A DNA stretch of 64,000 bases, from contig CAZJOI010000001.1 in assembly GCA_964547585.1 (NCBI GenBank), positions 62,001-126,000 on the forward strand. The letters run 5' to 3'. The translations under genes were made by a program, and so were the position numbers. The notes below the pieces were generated by a model, which was given only the letters and a program-made list of their open reading frames with translations, was not told the origin of the DNA and did not search any database. Below are positions 31,724-39,917 of this stretch, piece by piece (positions within the stretch are counted from its first letter, which is position 1; each line of letters opens with the position of its first letter). Source of the stretch: CAZSCF01 sp964547585 (GTDB taxonomy: Bacteria > Patescibacteriota > Minisyncoccia > Moranbacterales > UBA2206).

Positions 31724-32032
31724 ATGCCTGATATTAAAAATAACAATTTAGCTTCCAGGATTTTGATTAAGCCTTGGATAACCGAAGCAGCGACTACTCT
31801 CATTGAGCTGAACAAATATGTTTTTGTAGTTGCTCCAAAAGCTACTAAAAAACAAATTATTTCAGCCGTTGAAGGTTTGTACAAAGTCAAGGTTATTTCC
31901 GCTAATACCATAAAAATTCCCAGAAAATTCAAGAATTATGGTCGTACTCCTGGTTGGAAATCTGGTTTTAAAAAAGCTATACTCACATTAAAAGAGGGAG
32001 ATAAAATAGATTTATTCGAAGAAAAAAAATAG
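31724..32032 (+). CDS. rplW: 50S ribosomal protein L23
   Basis: A 102-residue L23 with SRILIKPWITEAATTLIELNKYVFVV and the extended loop KIPRKFKNYGRTPGWKSG. Sits at the exit-tunnel rim. 47 nt after rplD, no SD. Confidence 0.95.
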   Translation: MPDIKNNNLASRILIKPWITEAATTLIELNKYVFVVAPKATKKQIISAVEGLYKVKVISANTIKIPRKFKNYGRTPGWKSGFKKAILTLKEGDKIDLFEEKK

Positions 32033-32054
32033 ATTAAAATAGTTCACAGTTATT

Positions 32055-32109
32055 AGTCAACAGTTCGCAGTAAATATAAAAAATATCTTAAAACCATTAA
32101 CTGTTAACT
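32055..32109. repeat. Inverted repeat before rplB
   Basis: AGTCAACAGTT (32055-32065) and AACTGTTAACT (32099-32109) pair at 10 of 11 positions around a 33-nt loop, ending 14 nt before the rplB ATG. Confidence 0.45.
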
Positions 32110-32123
32110 GAGAACCAAAGCAA

Positions 32124-32957
32124 ATGGCAATAAAAATTTATCGAAAAAATAATGCCGGTAGGAGAAATATGTCGATTGTAAAATCGGATATTTTGACTAA
32201 GAATAAACCCGAGAAATCTTTGCTGGCTTCGAAAAAGAGCAAGGCCGGAAGATCAAATGGAAAAATATCTGTGAGACACCAAGGTGGTGGCAACAAACAG
32301 AGATTCAGAATTATTGATTTCAAGCAAGATATTTTGGGAATGCCAGGCAGGGTTACGGCCATCGAAAAAGATCCAAATCGCAGTGGTTTTATTGCTTTAA
32401 TTTGTTATCCTAGTGGAGAAAAAAGATACGTGTTGGCTACTGAAGGGCTGAAGACAGGCGATCAGATTATCTGTGAAGCTAATGCGCCTGTAAAATCTGG
32501 TAACAGATTGATGGTGAAAAATATTCCGGTTGGAACAATTATTTCTAATGTGGAAATGTTTAAAGGTAAGGGTGGGCAATTTGCCAGAAGTGCTGGTTCA
32601 GGTGTTATTCTAATGGCTATTGATGAAAAAAGTGCTCAATTGAAATTAGCTTCAGGTGAAATCAGATTGGTGGATAGCGAGTGCTATGCTACAGTTGGAA
32701 AAGTTAGCAATTTTGAACATAATGCCGTTACGATTGGAAAGGCTGGAAGAAAAAGACATATGGGTGTTCGCCCAGGTGTTCGCGGAAGTGCAATGAATCC
32801 CGTAGATCACCCACATGGAGGAGGAGAAGGTCGCCAAGGAATTGGACTTAAACATCCAAAAACCCCTTGGGGTAAGCCAGCTCTTGGGAAGAAGACTCGC
32901 AAAAGAAAAAAATATAGTAATAAGTTTATAATCAAAAGAAGACAAAAGAGGAAATAA
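32124..32957 (+). CDS. rplB: 50S ribosomal protein L2
   Basis: A 277-residue L2: GRSNGKISVRHQGGGNKQRFR at the N-terminal part and GVRGSAMNPVDHPHGGGEGR with the conserved peptidyl-transferase-centre histidine. No SD; an inverted repeat precedes the start. Confidence 0.97.
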   Translation: MAIKIYRKNNAGRRNMSIVKSDILTKNKPEKSLLASKKSKAGRSNGKISVRHQGGGNKQRFRIIDFKQDILGMPGRVTAIEKDPNRSGFIALICYPSGEKRYVLATEGLKTGDQIICEANAPVKSGNRLMVKNIPVGTIISNVEMFKGKGGQFARSAGSGVILMAIDEKSAQLKLASGEIRLVDSECYATVGKVSNFEHNAVTIGKAGRKRHMGVRPGVRGSAMNPVDHPHGGGEGRQGIGLKHPKTPWGKPALGKKTRKRKKYSNKFIIKRRQKRK

Positions 32958-33013
32958 ATAAGCGACAAGTAGATTTAACGTATTAAGTAAAAAGATTATT
33001 ATAATTAAAAAAT

Positions 33014-33355
33014 ATGGCGCGTAGCTTAAAGAGCGGTCCTTATGTGGACGAAAGACTACTCAAAAAAATTCAGAACAAAAGACCTGAAGACAGATCAGTT
33101 ATTAAAACTTGGTCTCGGGCTTCAATGATTTCTCCTGAAATGATTGGATTTACTTTCGGCGTGCATAATGGAAAAGATTTTATTTCCGTTTTTGTGACAG
33201 AAGAAATGGTTGGACACAGACTGGGAGAATTTTCTTTAACTAGAAAATTTGTGAGACATGGAGGTAAGATTCAGAAAGAAATAGAAATGGCCGCTAAACA
33301 AAAAGAATTGGATGCTTCCAAGGCAGCTAAAGCAGCCGATGCGCCTAAGAAATAA
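33014..33355 (+). CDS. rpsS: 30S ribosomal protein S19
   Basis: S19 with SLKSGPYVDERLLKKI, IKTWSRASMISPEMIG and HRLGEFSLTRKF. At 113 residues it is about 20 longer than usual because of an Ala/Lys-rich C-terminal tail. Confidence 0.96.
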   Translation: MARSLKSGPYVDERLLKKIQNKRPEDRSVIKTWSRASMISPEMIGFTFGVHNGKDFISVFVTEEMVGHRLGEFSLTRKFVRHGGKIQKEIEMAAKQKELDASKAAKAADAPKK

Positions 33356-33381
33356 TTTGAATAGTAAGAAATAAAATCAAG

Positions 33382-33957
33382 ATGAAAGTATCAGCCAAAT
33401 TGAAAAATTTAAGAACCTCACCCAGAAAAGTAAGATTAGTTGCTAATTTTATTAAAGGCTTGGATGTGGCTGAAGCACTCAATCAATTGGAAGTTCAGAT
33501 AAAGAAAAGTAATCCAGTGATGAAGAAGCTTTTGGAAAGTGCCATTAGCAATGCTGAAAACAATTTTGGTTTGGATAAAGGCAATCTCTATGTTTATAGC
33601 GTTCAAGTTGGAGCTGGTGCTACTCTCAAAAGATGGATGCCCAGAGCTTTCGGTAGAGCTTCAACAATTCTCAAAAGAACTTCGCAAATTGAAATAGTTT
33701 TGGAAGAAAGAGTTGAAGGTAAAGGGCGAAAAACCAAGGAAGAAATGGAAAAGGAAAAGCAAAAAAGAATGGAAGCCAGAAAGAAACAGGAAAAGGAAGC
33801 CAAGAAAGAACAGGAAGAAAAAGAAGAAACTTCAAAAAGTGAAGGTGAAATCGTAGCCAAAAATACAGACAAGATAAAAGAATCAGGAAAAGTAAAAAAG
33901 GGTGGCGAAACCAAGGGTGGTCTGGCCAGTCGAATATTCAGAAGAAAGTCAATGTGA
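33382..33957 (+). CDS. rplV: 50S ribosomal protein L22 with long charged tail
   Basis: Residues 1-115 are L22 (RTSPRKVRLVANFIKGLDV, LKRWMPRAFGRAS, then the KRTSQIEIVLEE end). Residues 116-191 are a Lys/Glu-rich low-complexity extension not found in typical L22 (110-115 residues). The tail may reach out on the ribosome surface; its role is unknown. Confidence 0.95.
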   Translation: MKVSAKLKNLRTSPRKVRLVANFIKGLDVAEALNQLEVQIKKSNPVMKKLLESAISNAENNFGLDKGNLYVYSVQVGAGATLKRWMPRAFGRASTILKRTSQIEIVLEERVEGKGRKTKEEMEKEKQKRMEARKKQEKEAKKEQEEKEETSKSEGEIVAKNTDKIKESGKVKKGGETKGGLASRIFRRKSM

Positions 33958-34035
33958 TGCATAGCATCATCCTGAGGCCGCCAGCTGGCGGATCGAAGGA
34001 TCTAATATATATAACTTTTTGATTTAAAAAACAGC
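33958..34035. repeat. GC palindromic repeat between rplV and rpsC
   Basis: GCATCATCCTGAGG, GCCGCC-AGCT-GGCGG and GAAGGATC form a small GC-rich palindrome in an AT-rich gap. Short GC palindromes of this kind recur in the window at 39860, 52285, 52365, 52535 and 56581. Confidence 0.5.
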
Positions 34036-34680
34036 ATGGGACATAAAGTTAACCCAACCGGACTCCGAACAGGAATAACAAGCACATGGAGATCCAGATG
34101 GTTTAGTAAAAAAGAATTCAGTGAAAACCTCAAGCAAGATGTAAATCTCCGTGAGGATATTATGAAGAAGTGGAAAACTTCTGCTATTGCTGATGTGGAA
34201 ATCGAAAGATCAGCCTCAAAGGTAAAAATCATTATTAAAACAGCCAGACCGGGAGTTTTGATTGGACGAGGTGGTAGTGGAGTTGAAGATATCAACAAAT
34301 ATATCAAAAAGAAGTTTTTTGCTGGAAAGAAAGCTGAGCTCAATATTGAAATTCAGGAAATTAAGAATTTTATGGAAAATTCACAGTTGATTGCTCAAAA
34401 TATTGCTGAACAATTGGAGAAAAGAATGCCTTTCAGAAGAGTAATCAAAAGTATGATCGACCAATCAGTCAAAGAAGGCATAACCAAGGGAATAAAAATT
34501 CAAGTTTCTGGCAGGTTGGGTGGAGCGGAAATGTCCAGATTGGAATGGGTTTCCAAGGGAACATTACCTTTACACACACTCCGAGCCAATATTGATTTTT
34601 CCCGAGCGACAGCCTATACGACCTATGGAACCATTGGTGTAAAAGTCTGGTTGTATAAAGGGGAAGTATTTGATAAATAG
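34036..34680 (+). CDS. rpsC: 30S ribosomal protein S3
   Basis: A 214-residue S3: MGHKVNPTGLRTGIT, the KH-domain loop VLIGRGGSGVEDI, and SGRLGGAEMSRLEWVSKG with the conserved C-terminal domain. Confidence 0.97.
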   Translation: MGHKVNPTGLRTGITSTWRSRWFSKKEFSENLKQDVNLREDIMKKWKTSAIADVEIERSASKVKIIIKTARPGVLIGRGGSGVEDINKYIKKKFFAGKKAELNIEIQEIKNFMENSQLIAQNIAEQLEKRMPFRRVIKSMIDQSVKEGITKGIKIQVSGRLGGAEMSRLEWVSKGTLPLHTLRANIDFSRATAYTTYGTIGVKVWLYKGEVFDK

Positions 34681-34681
34681 A

Positions 34682-34746
34682 TAGTTTGTAGTTTATAGTT
34701 AGTAGTTTGTAGAAAACTAAAAACTAAAAACCAAAAACTAAAAACC
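34682..34746. repeat. Low-complexity inverted repeat before rplP
   Basis: Repeated TAGTTTGTAG-like units (34682-34712) are followed by complementary CTAAAAAC-like units (34717-34746) ending 3 nt before the rplP ATG. Shorter versions precede rplN (35605-35648), rplE (36350-36418) and occur at 48087. Confidence 0.5.
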
Positions 34747-34749
34747 ATT

Positions 34750-35172
34750 ATGTTGATGCCCAGAAAAGTAAAATTTAGAAAGCCACACCGCGGAGGCAAA
34801 ATAAAAGGAAAAGCCAACCGAGGTAATTTGGTTAGCTTCGGAAGTTTTGGACTCAAATCTATTGAAACCAATTTAGTTTCAGCTAGACAGATTGAAGCTG
34901 CTAGACGCGCTATGACCAGATATACGCAAAGAGGTGGAAAGATTTGGATCAGAATATTTCCCGATAAAGCTATGACGAAAAAAGGCGACGAAACTCCAAT
35001 GGGTAAGGGAAAAGGAACGCCAGATCATTTCGTTTCAGTAGTTAAGGCTGGAAAAGTATTATTTGAAATGGATGGAGTGAAAAGAGAAACAGCCAAAGAA
35101 GCAATGCGACTAGCTGCGCATAAGTTAAATGTTAAAACTAAATTCGTAGAAAAAGGGGAAGAAGTAATATAA
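34750..35172 (+). CDS. rplP: 50S ribosomal protein L16
   Basis: A 140-residue L16: MPRKVKFRKPHRGGKIKGKANRG, ARQIEAARRAMTRYTQRGGKIWIRIFPDK, GKGTPDHFVSVVKAGKVLFE. ATG at 34750 (MLMPRK) or 34756 (MPRK) are both possible; the former matches the usual L16 start. Confidence 0.97.
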   Translation: MLMPRKVKFRKPHRGGKIKGKANRGNLVSFGSFGLKSIETNLVSARQIEAARRAMTRYTQRGGKIWIRIFPDKAMTKKGDETPMGKGKGTPDHFVSVVKAGKVLFEMDGVKRETAKEAMRLAAHKLNVKTKFVEKGEEVI

Positions 35173-35176
35173 TTTT

Positions 35177-35365
35177 ATGATGAAAATCAAAGAACTCAGA
35201 GAAAAAAATAAAGAAGAGCTGAAGAAGCTTTTAACTGAAAAAGAAGAGATTGTCAGAAAGCTTAGATTTGAAATTGCTTCAAAACAAATCAAGAATGTTA
35301 AGGATTTGAAGAATAATAGGAAAGAGATTGCTCGTATTTTGACCTTAATCAATGAATCAAAATAA
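35177..35365 (+). CDS. rpmC: 50S ribosomal protein L29
   Basis: A 62-residue two-helix L29: MKIKELREKNKEELKKLL, LRFEIASKQIKNVKDLKNNRKEIARILT. Starts 4 nt after rplP; the next ATG, at 35180, is an equally good start. Confidence 0.94.
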   Translation: MMKIKELREKNKEELKKLLTEKEEIVRKLRFEIASKQIKNVKDLKNNRKEIARILTLINESK

Positions 35366-35602
35366 ATGGAAAAGGAAAAGATAATTATCAAGAAAAAAGG
35401 CACAGTCGTGAGTGATAAAATGAGCAAGACCATTGTTGTGGCCGTTGATATTTTTAAGACTCACCCAAAATACAAGAAGAAGTATAAATCAACCAAAAAA
35501 TACAAGGCTCACGATGAAGAGAATAAATATAAGACAGGAGATGTGGTTGAAATTATTCCGTGCCGACCCTACAGTAAATCTAAGAGGTATAAAGTTATAT
35601 AA
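35366..35602 (+). CDS. rpsQ: 30S ribosomal protein S17
   Basis: A 78-residue S17 with KKGTVVSDKMSKTIVVAVD, HPKYKKKYKSTKKYKAHDEENKY and the GDVVEIIPCRPYSKSKRYKV end. Directly abuts rpmC. Confidence 0.96.
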   Translation: MEKEKIIIKKKGTVVSDKMSKTIVVAVDIFKTHPKYKKKYKSTKKYKAHDEENKYKTGDVVEIIPCRPYSKSKRYKVI

Positions 35603-35649
35603 AATGGTTGGTGGTTTGTAGAAAAAAATAAGAACTAAGAACTGATAAA

Positions 35650-36015
35650 ATGATACAAGCAGAAACAAAATTAAATGTAGCCGATAATACTGGAGCAAAA
35701 ATGATAAAATGCTTTAAGATTTTGGGTGGAACTAGAAGGCGTTATGCTGGTATTGGGGATATTGTTGTCGCTTCAGTTAAAACCGCTGCTCCCAGAGGTA
35801 TGGTTAAAAAAGGAGATATTGTTAAAGCGGTAATTGTCAGACAGAGAAAAGAATTGCGCCGAAAAGACGGTTCCTATATTCGTTTTGATGAAAATGCAGC
35901 CGTGATTTTGGATGGTAAGGATCCCAAGGGAACCCGAATTTTTGGACCAATAGCAAGAGAGATAAGAGAGAAAGGTTACAGTAAGATAATTTCACTGGCT
36001 CCGGAAGTATTATAA
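35650..36015 (+). CDS. rplN: 50S ribosomal protein L14
   Basis: A 121-residue L14: MIQAETKLNVADNTGAKM, RYAGIGDIVVASVKTAAPRG, RFDENAAVILDGKDPKGTRIFGP. 47-nt gap before it carries GTTTGTAG/AACTAAGAACT repeats. Confidence 0.97.
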   Translation: MIQAETKLNVADNTGAKMIKCFKILGGTRRRYAGIGDIVVASVKTAAPRGMVKKGDIVKAVIVRQRKELRRKDGSYIRFDENAAVILDGKDPKGTRIFGPIAREIREKGYSKIISLAPEVL

Positions 36016-36035
36016 ATAATAATTCGAGAAAAGAA

Positions 36036-36347
36036 ATGTCAAAAATTAAGAAAAATGATCAAGTCAAGATAATATCCGGAAAAGATAAGGGAAAGACAGG
36101 TAAGGTTCTTCGCGTTTTTCCAACCGAGGAAAAAATTTTGGTGGAAGGTTTAAATTTACGTAAAAAACACATGAAACCCAGAAAAGAAGGTGAAAAAGGA
36201 CAACGAATAGAAATTCCCGGAAAGCTTAATATTTCGAATATAATGTTGGTTTGCCCAAAATGCGGTAAAGATACGCGAGTTGGGTATAAAATAGTTGAAA
36301 AAAATAAGTTTAGATTTTGTAAAAAGTGCCAAGCAGAAATAAATTAA
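36036..36347 (+). CDS. rplX: 50S ribosomal protein L24
   Basis: A 103-residue L24: N-terminal KOW motif KNDQVKIISGKDKGKTGKVLRVFP and PGKLNISNIMLVCPKCG. Two CxxC pairs (CPKC, CKKC) near the C-terminus form a zinc-ribbon-like end. Confidence 0.96.
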   Translation: MSKIKKNDQVKIISGKDKGKTGKVLRVFPTEEKILVEGLNLRKKHMKPRKEGEKGQRIEIPGKLNISNIMLVCPKCGKDTRVGYKIVEKNKFRFCKKCQAEIN

Positions 36348-36421
36348 ATAGTTGGTAGTTTGTAGTCGGCGGTTTGTAGAAAAAACCAAAAACTAAAAAC
36401 TAAGAACTAAAAACTGATAAA

Positions 36422-36964
36422 ATGAGTGTTAAAGATAAATATGATAAAGAAACAGTTACGGAACTAAAAAAGATTTTTGGTTTCAAAAATAATCTGCAAA
36501 CTCCCCGAATTGGCAGAGTGGTTATTAATGTTGGAACTGGAAAATTTTTAAAAGATGCTAATACCGTCAAAGAAATATTTGATTCCATGCAGCTTATTGC
36601 TGGACAAAGACCCGTTCAAACTAAAGCCAAAAAGTCTATTGCTGGATTCAAAATCAGAGAAGGTTTGGAAGTTGGTGTGAAGGTTACGCTCAGAGGAAAG
36701 AGAAAATGGGATTTCATTGAAAGATTAGTGGCGACTGCCATTCCGCGTATAAAAGATTTTCAAGGCATCAAAGAATCTGCAGTTGATACTAATGGAAATT
36801 TCAATTTAGGAATCAAGGAACATGTTATTTTTCCAGAAATTCTCCCCGAAAATGTAAAAACAATTTTCAGTTTACAAGTAAATATTGTTACTACTGCCAA
36901 GAATCACAAAGAAGGATTAGAATTATTTAAGGCTCTGAAATTCCCAATTAAGACGAAGGAATAA
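36422..36964 (+). CDS. rplE: 50S ribosomal protein L5
   Basis: A 180-residue L5: PRIGRVVINVGTGKF, GQRPVQTKAKKSIAGFKIREG, NFNLGIKEHVIFPE. Binds 5S rRNA in the central protuberance. Preceded by the GTTTGTAG / AACTAAAAAC repeat stretch. Confidence 0.97.
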   Translation: MSVKDKYDKETVTELKKIFGFKNNLQTPRIGRVVINVGTGKFLKDANTVKEIFDSMQLIAGQRPVQTKAKKSIAGFKIREGLEVGVKVTLRGKRKWDFIERLVATAIPRIKDFQGIKESAVDTNGNFNLGIKEHVIFPEILPENVKTIFSLQVNIVTTAKNHKEGLELFKALKFPIKTKE

Positions 36965-37008
36965 AAAATAATTTAGACTAAAAAATATTTAGAATAATTA
37001 TAAAGTTT

Positions 37009-37194
37009 ATGGCAAAGTTATCAGTTATCGCAAGATCACAAAAGAAACCCAAGTTTTCATCTCGAATCGTGAAGAGATGTTGGCGCTGTGGAAGAAAACA
37101 TGGATATATGAGGCAATTTGATATTTGCAGAATTTGCTTTAGAGAATTGGCTAGTACGAATCAAATTCCCGGAGTTAAAAAATCAAGTTGGTAA
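37009..37194 (+). CDS. rpsN: 30S ribosomal protein S14, zinc-binding type
   Basis: A 61-residue type-Z S14 with zinc ligands in CWRCGRKHGYMRQFDICRICF and the FRELASTNQIPGVKKSSW end. This is the short C+ form. Confidence 0.96.
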   Translation: MAKLSVIARSQKKPKFSSRIVKRCWRCGRKHGYMRQFDICRICFRELASTNQIPGVKKSSW

Positions 37195-37243
37195 GAATTA
37201 ATTACAAATAAAATTAAAGGTTAAATTAGAGATTTATAAAACT

Positions 37244-37648
37244 ATGTCAGATCCAATAGCAGAAATGCTAACTAAAATAAGAAATGCTCAGAGAGTAGGC
37301 AAAAAAGATGTGATTCTTAGTGCATCTAAGCTTAAACTTTCTATTGGTAAAATCTTGGAAAAAGAAGGTTTTGTTGAGAGTGTCCTTAAAGAAAGAATTG
37401 GTAATTTTGAAAAAATCAAGATTGTTTTAAAATATCATACAATTTCGAGAACCAAAAAAATTCCAGCTATTAATGACATAAAGAGAGTGAGCAAGGAAGG
37501 ACAGAGAATCTATGTTGGAAGCAAAGAAATAAAGAAAGTAAAAAACAGTTATGGTATTGGTGTTATTTCTACCTCCAAGGGTGTTATGACTAATGCTGAA
37601 GCCAGAAAGAATGGTTTGGGAGGAGAATATATTTGTGAAGTTTGGTAG
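37244..37648 (+). CDS. rpsH: 30S ribosomal protein S8
   Basis: A 134-residue S8: DPIAEMLTKIRNAQRVGKKDV, GIGVISTSKGVMTNAEARKNGLGGE. Binds 16S rRNA helix 21. Confidence 0.96.
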   Translation: MSDPIAEMLTKIRNAQRVGKKDVILSASKLKLSIGKILEKEGFVESVLKERIGNFEKIKIVLKYHTISRTKKIPAINDIKRVSKEGQRIYVGSKEIKKVKNSYGIGVISTSKGVMTNAEARKNGLGGEYICEVW

Positions 37649-37683
37649 AATATAAATAAGGTAAATTAGAGATTTATAATATT

Positions 37684-38223
37684 ATGTCAAGAATAGGAAA
37701 AAAAGTAATAATTATTCCTCAAGGAGTTGAGGTTAAATATCAGAATAAGACCGTAAGCGTTAAGGGTCCAAAAGGAACTTTGGATTTGGTTATTTATGAT
37801 GAATTGGATTTGGAAGTTAAGGAAAATGAAATTATAGTAAATAAAATTAGAAACTCAAAAAAAGCGCCAGCGCTTTGGGGTCTAACTCGAGCATTGATAA
37901 GCAATCTTATCACCGGAGTAACAGTTGGTTATGAAAAGAAATTGGAACTTCAGGGAGTTGGATTCCGTATGGCTGTTCAAGGTAAAAAAATCAATTTGGC
38001 TCTGGGATTTTCTCATCCAGTTGTGGTTGATGTCCCAGAAGGAATTGAAGCTAAGATTGCTGAAGCAAATATTTTGATAATTTCCGGAATTGATAAGCAA
38101 AAAATAGGACAATTTGCTGCCGACATCAGATCACTCAAAGAAGCTGAACCGTACAAAGGCAAAGGATTCAGATATGTCGGTGAATATGTCAGAAGAAAAG
38201 CTGGCAAAAAAGCCGCCAAATAA
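37684..38223 (+). CDS. rplF: 50S ribosomal protein L6
   Basis: A 179-residue L6: MSRIGKKVIIIPQGVEV, VSVKGPKGTL-like core, GVGFRMAVQGKKINLALGFSHPV, EPYKGKGFRYVGEYVRRKAGKK. Confidence 0.97.
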   Translation: MSRIGKKVIIIPQGVEVKYQNKTVSVKGPKGTLDLVIYDELDLEVKENEIIVNKIRNSKKAPALWGLTRALISNLITGVTVGYEKKLELQGVGFRMAVQGKKINLALGFSHPVVVDVPEGIEAKIAEANILIISGIDKQKIGQFAADIRSLKEAEPYKGKGFRYVGEYVRRKAGKKAAK

Positions 38224-38245
38224 TTAGAAATAATCTATCATTTTT

Positions 38246-38593
38246 ATGAAAACATTAAGCAGAAATAAAACAAGACTGCAAAGAACAAAAAGAATCAGAG
38301 CTAAGGTCAGAGGAACAAACGAAGTTCCAAGGCTTTCTGTTTTCAAAAGCCTGAAAGGAGTTTGGGCTCAGGTTATTGATGATGAAAACGGAAAAACTCT
38401 GGCTGCGGCTAGTTCAAAAACAGCCAAAGCCAAGGATGATTTGGAGGGCGCCAAAAAGGTTGGTATTCTTTTGGCCAAGAAATGTTTGGAAAAGAAAATC
38501 GAGAAAGTTGTTTTTGATAGAGCTGGATATAAATATCATGGGAAAGTTAAATCCCTAGCCGAAGGTGCAAGAGAAGGGGGACTCAAATTTTAG
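38246..38593 (+). CDS. rplR: 50S ribosomal protein L18
   Basis: A 115-residue L18: RTKRIRAKVRGTNEVPRLSVFKS, AKKCLEKKIEKVVFDRAGYKYHGKVK. Binds 5S rRNA. Confidence 0.96.
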   Translation: MKTLSRNKTRLQRTKRIRAKVRGTNEVPRLSVFKSLKGVWAQVIDDENGKTLAAASSKTAKAKDDLEGAKKVGILLAKKCLEKKIEKVVFDRAGYKYHGKVKSLAEGAREGGLKF

Positions 38594-38616
38594 GTTATAA
38601 TAAATATCAATGGCGA

Positions 38617-38774
38617 CCCCGCAAAAAATTCCAGTAACATTTTATTTTAATATTTAGAATCATTTGCGAATACGCCTGACGGCTTAATAAATAAATAACA
38701 AAGAGTTTAAATAGCGAATTTTCGCGGGGTGCTCATAATTGTAGCTACTCGCGAGGCGCTCGAAGACAATTATG
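38617..38774 (+). promoter_or_regulatory. Start-codon hairpin leader element, rpsE copy
   Basis: The outer stem is CCCCGCAAAAAATTC (38617-38631) with GAATTTTCGCGGGG (38716-38729); relative to the other copies CACC/GGTG is replaced by a different but still paired sequence. The internal block is GCGAATACGCC-TGAC-GGCTTAA. The terminal hairpin CATAATTGT (38734-38742) pairs with ACAATTATG (38766-38774), which contains the rpsE start codon. Confidence 0.75.
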
Positions 38775-39272
38775 GCAAGAGATAAAAAATTTAGAGCTAA
38801 AAGAGAAAAACCTGAATTTGAACAGAAGCTCTTGGATTTGGCGAGAGTTGCCCGCGTAGTTAAGGGCGGAAGACGTTTTCGATTTAGAGCAACTTTGGTT
38901 ATCGGTAATAGAAAAGGCAAGGTTGGTGTTGGAGTTGGCAAAGGTGCTGATGTTTCTGATGCCATCAAAAAAGCCTATGACGATGCTAACAAAAATATGA
39001 TTTCAGTTTTGTTTAATAAAAACACAATTTTTCATGACATTCATCATAAAAAAGGTAGTGCAAAAATTATTCTAAAGCCTGCTAAGGAAGGAAGAGGAAT
39101 TATTGCCGGAGGTGCAATTCGAGCTGTGATTGATTTGTCCGGAATAAGAGATATCGTAGCCAAATCACTTGGGACTTCAAATAAATTAAATGTTGCCAGA
39201 GCAACAGTTGAAGCCCTTTCCCAATTGGCTTATTCCAAAACAAGAAAAGAAAGACTGGAAGCTAAAAACTAA
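38772..39272 (+). CDS. rpsE: 30S ribosomal protein S5
   Basis: A 166-residue S5: EFEQKLLDLARVARVVKGGRRFRFRA, VVIGN-type core GNRKGKVGVGVGKG, and AIRAVIDLSGIRDIVAKSLGT. Start codon lies in the leader hairpin. rplO follows by 14 nt with no rpmD between. Confidence 0.97.
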   Translation: MARDKKFRAKREKPEFEQKLLDLARVARVVKGGRRFRFRATLVIGNRKGKVGVGVGKGADVSDAIKKAYDDANKNMISVLFNKNTIFHDIHHKKGSAKIILKPAKEGRGIIAGGAIRAVIDLSGIRDIVAKSLGTSNKLNVARATVEALSQLAYSKTRKERLEAKN

Positions 39273-39286
39273 AAATTTATTAATTT

Positions 39287-39745
39287 ATGCAAATCAATAC
39301 ACTAAAACTTAAGAACAGCAGAAAGAAAAAGAAACAACAGATTGGACGTGGCGGAAAAAAAGGAACTTACTGCGGTAAGGGAAATAAAGGACAAAAGGCC
39401 CGATCGGGGGCCCACGTGAACCCTCTTTTCGAAGGCGGAAGGTCGACTTTAATCGACCATTTGAAAAAAGCCAAAGGTTTCAAATCTCTCAGCTCAAAAA
39501 CAGTAGTTGTCAGAATTGAAAGACTGGAAAAGAAATTTAAAGATGGTTCGGAAATCAGCAAGGAAACTTTGGTGAAATCAGGAATTATCAATAGCTTAGA
39601 ATCAAAAAGAAAAGTAAAAATTCTTGGCAAAACTGATCTTAAGCACAAATTCAAAGTTAACAAGGATATTTTTGTCAGTCTTTCTTCTAAAACTTCAATC
39701 GAAAAAGCTGGTGGAGAAATTGAAATTGAAAAAAAGAGTAAGTAG
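39287..39745 (+). CDS. rplO: 50S ribosomal protein L15
   Basis: A 152-residue L15: GRGGKKGTYCGKGNKGQKARSG, PLFEGGRSTLIDHLKKAKGF. Follows rpsE directly, so the usual rpmD (L30) is missing. Confidence 0.95.
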   Translation: MQINTLKLKNSRKKKKQQIGRGGKKGTYCGKGNKGQKARSGAHVNPLFEGGRSTLIDHLKKAKGFKSLSSKTVVVRIERLEKKFKDGSEISKETLVKSGIINSLESKRKVKILGKTDLKHKFKVNKDIFVSLSSKTSIEKAGGEIEIEKKSK

Positions 39746-39750
39746 ATGAA

Positions 39751-39773
39751 AAAGGGCGCCTTGAGTGCCCTTT
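39751..39773 (+). terminator. Hairpin after rplO
   Basis: AAAGGGC-GCCTTGAGT-GCCCTTT followed by GTT. A moderate terminator splitting spc-type genes from secY. Confidence 0.65.
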
Positions 39774-39800
39774 GTTATTATGATAAACTATTCTACAGCT

Positions 39801-39917
39801 ATCCCGCGATCAATTCCAGTATAGTTTTATAATAATGTAAAATTCCGACTGCGAATTCGCCTGCCTACCGGCAGGCAGGCCTACGGTTTAAGTTTCCAAA
39901 AATTATAAAGTTTAGAT
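39801..39917 (+). promoter_or_regulatory. Truncated copy of the leader element before secY
   Basis: ATCCCGCGATCAATTCCAG resembles the 5' arm. The internal hairpin is present as GCGAATTCGCCT and CCTACGGTTTAA, with a long GC palindrome (CTGCCTACCGGCAG core) inserted at its apex. TATAAAGTTTAGAT then leads straight into the secY ATG, where full copies continue with the 3' outer arm. The 3' arm and start-codon hairpin are absent. Confidence 0.6.
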
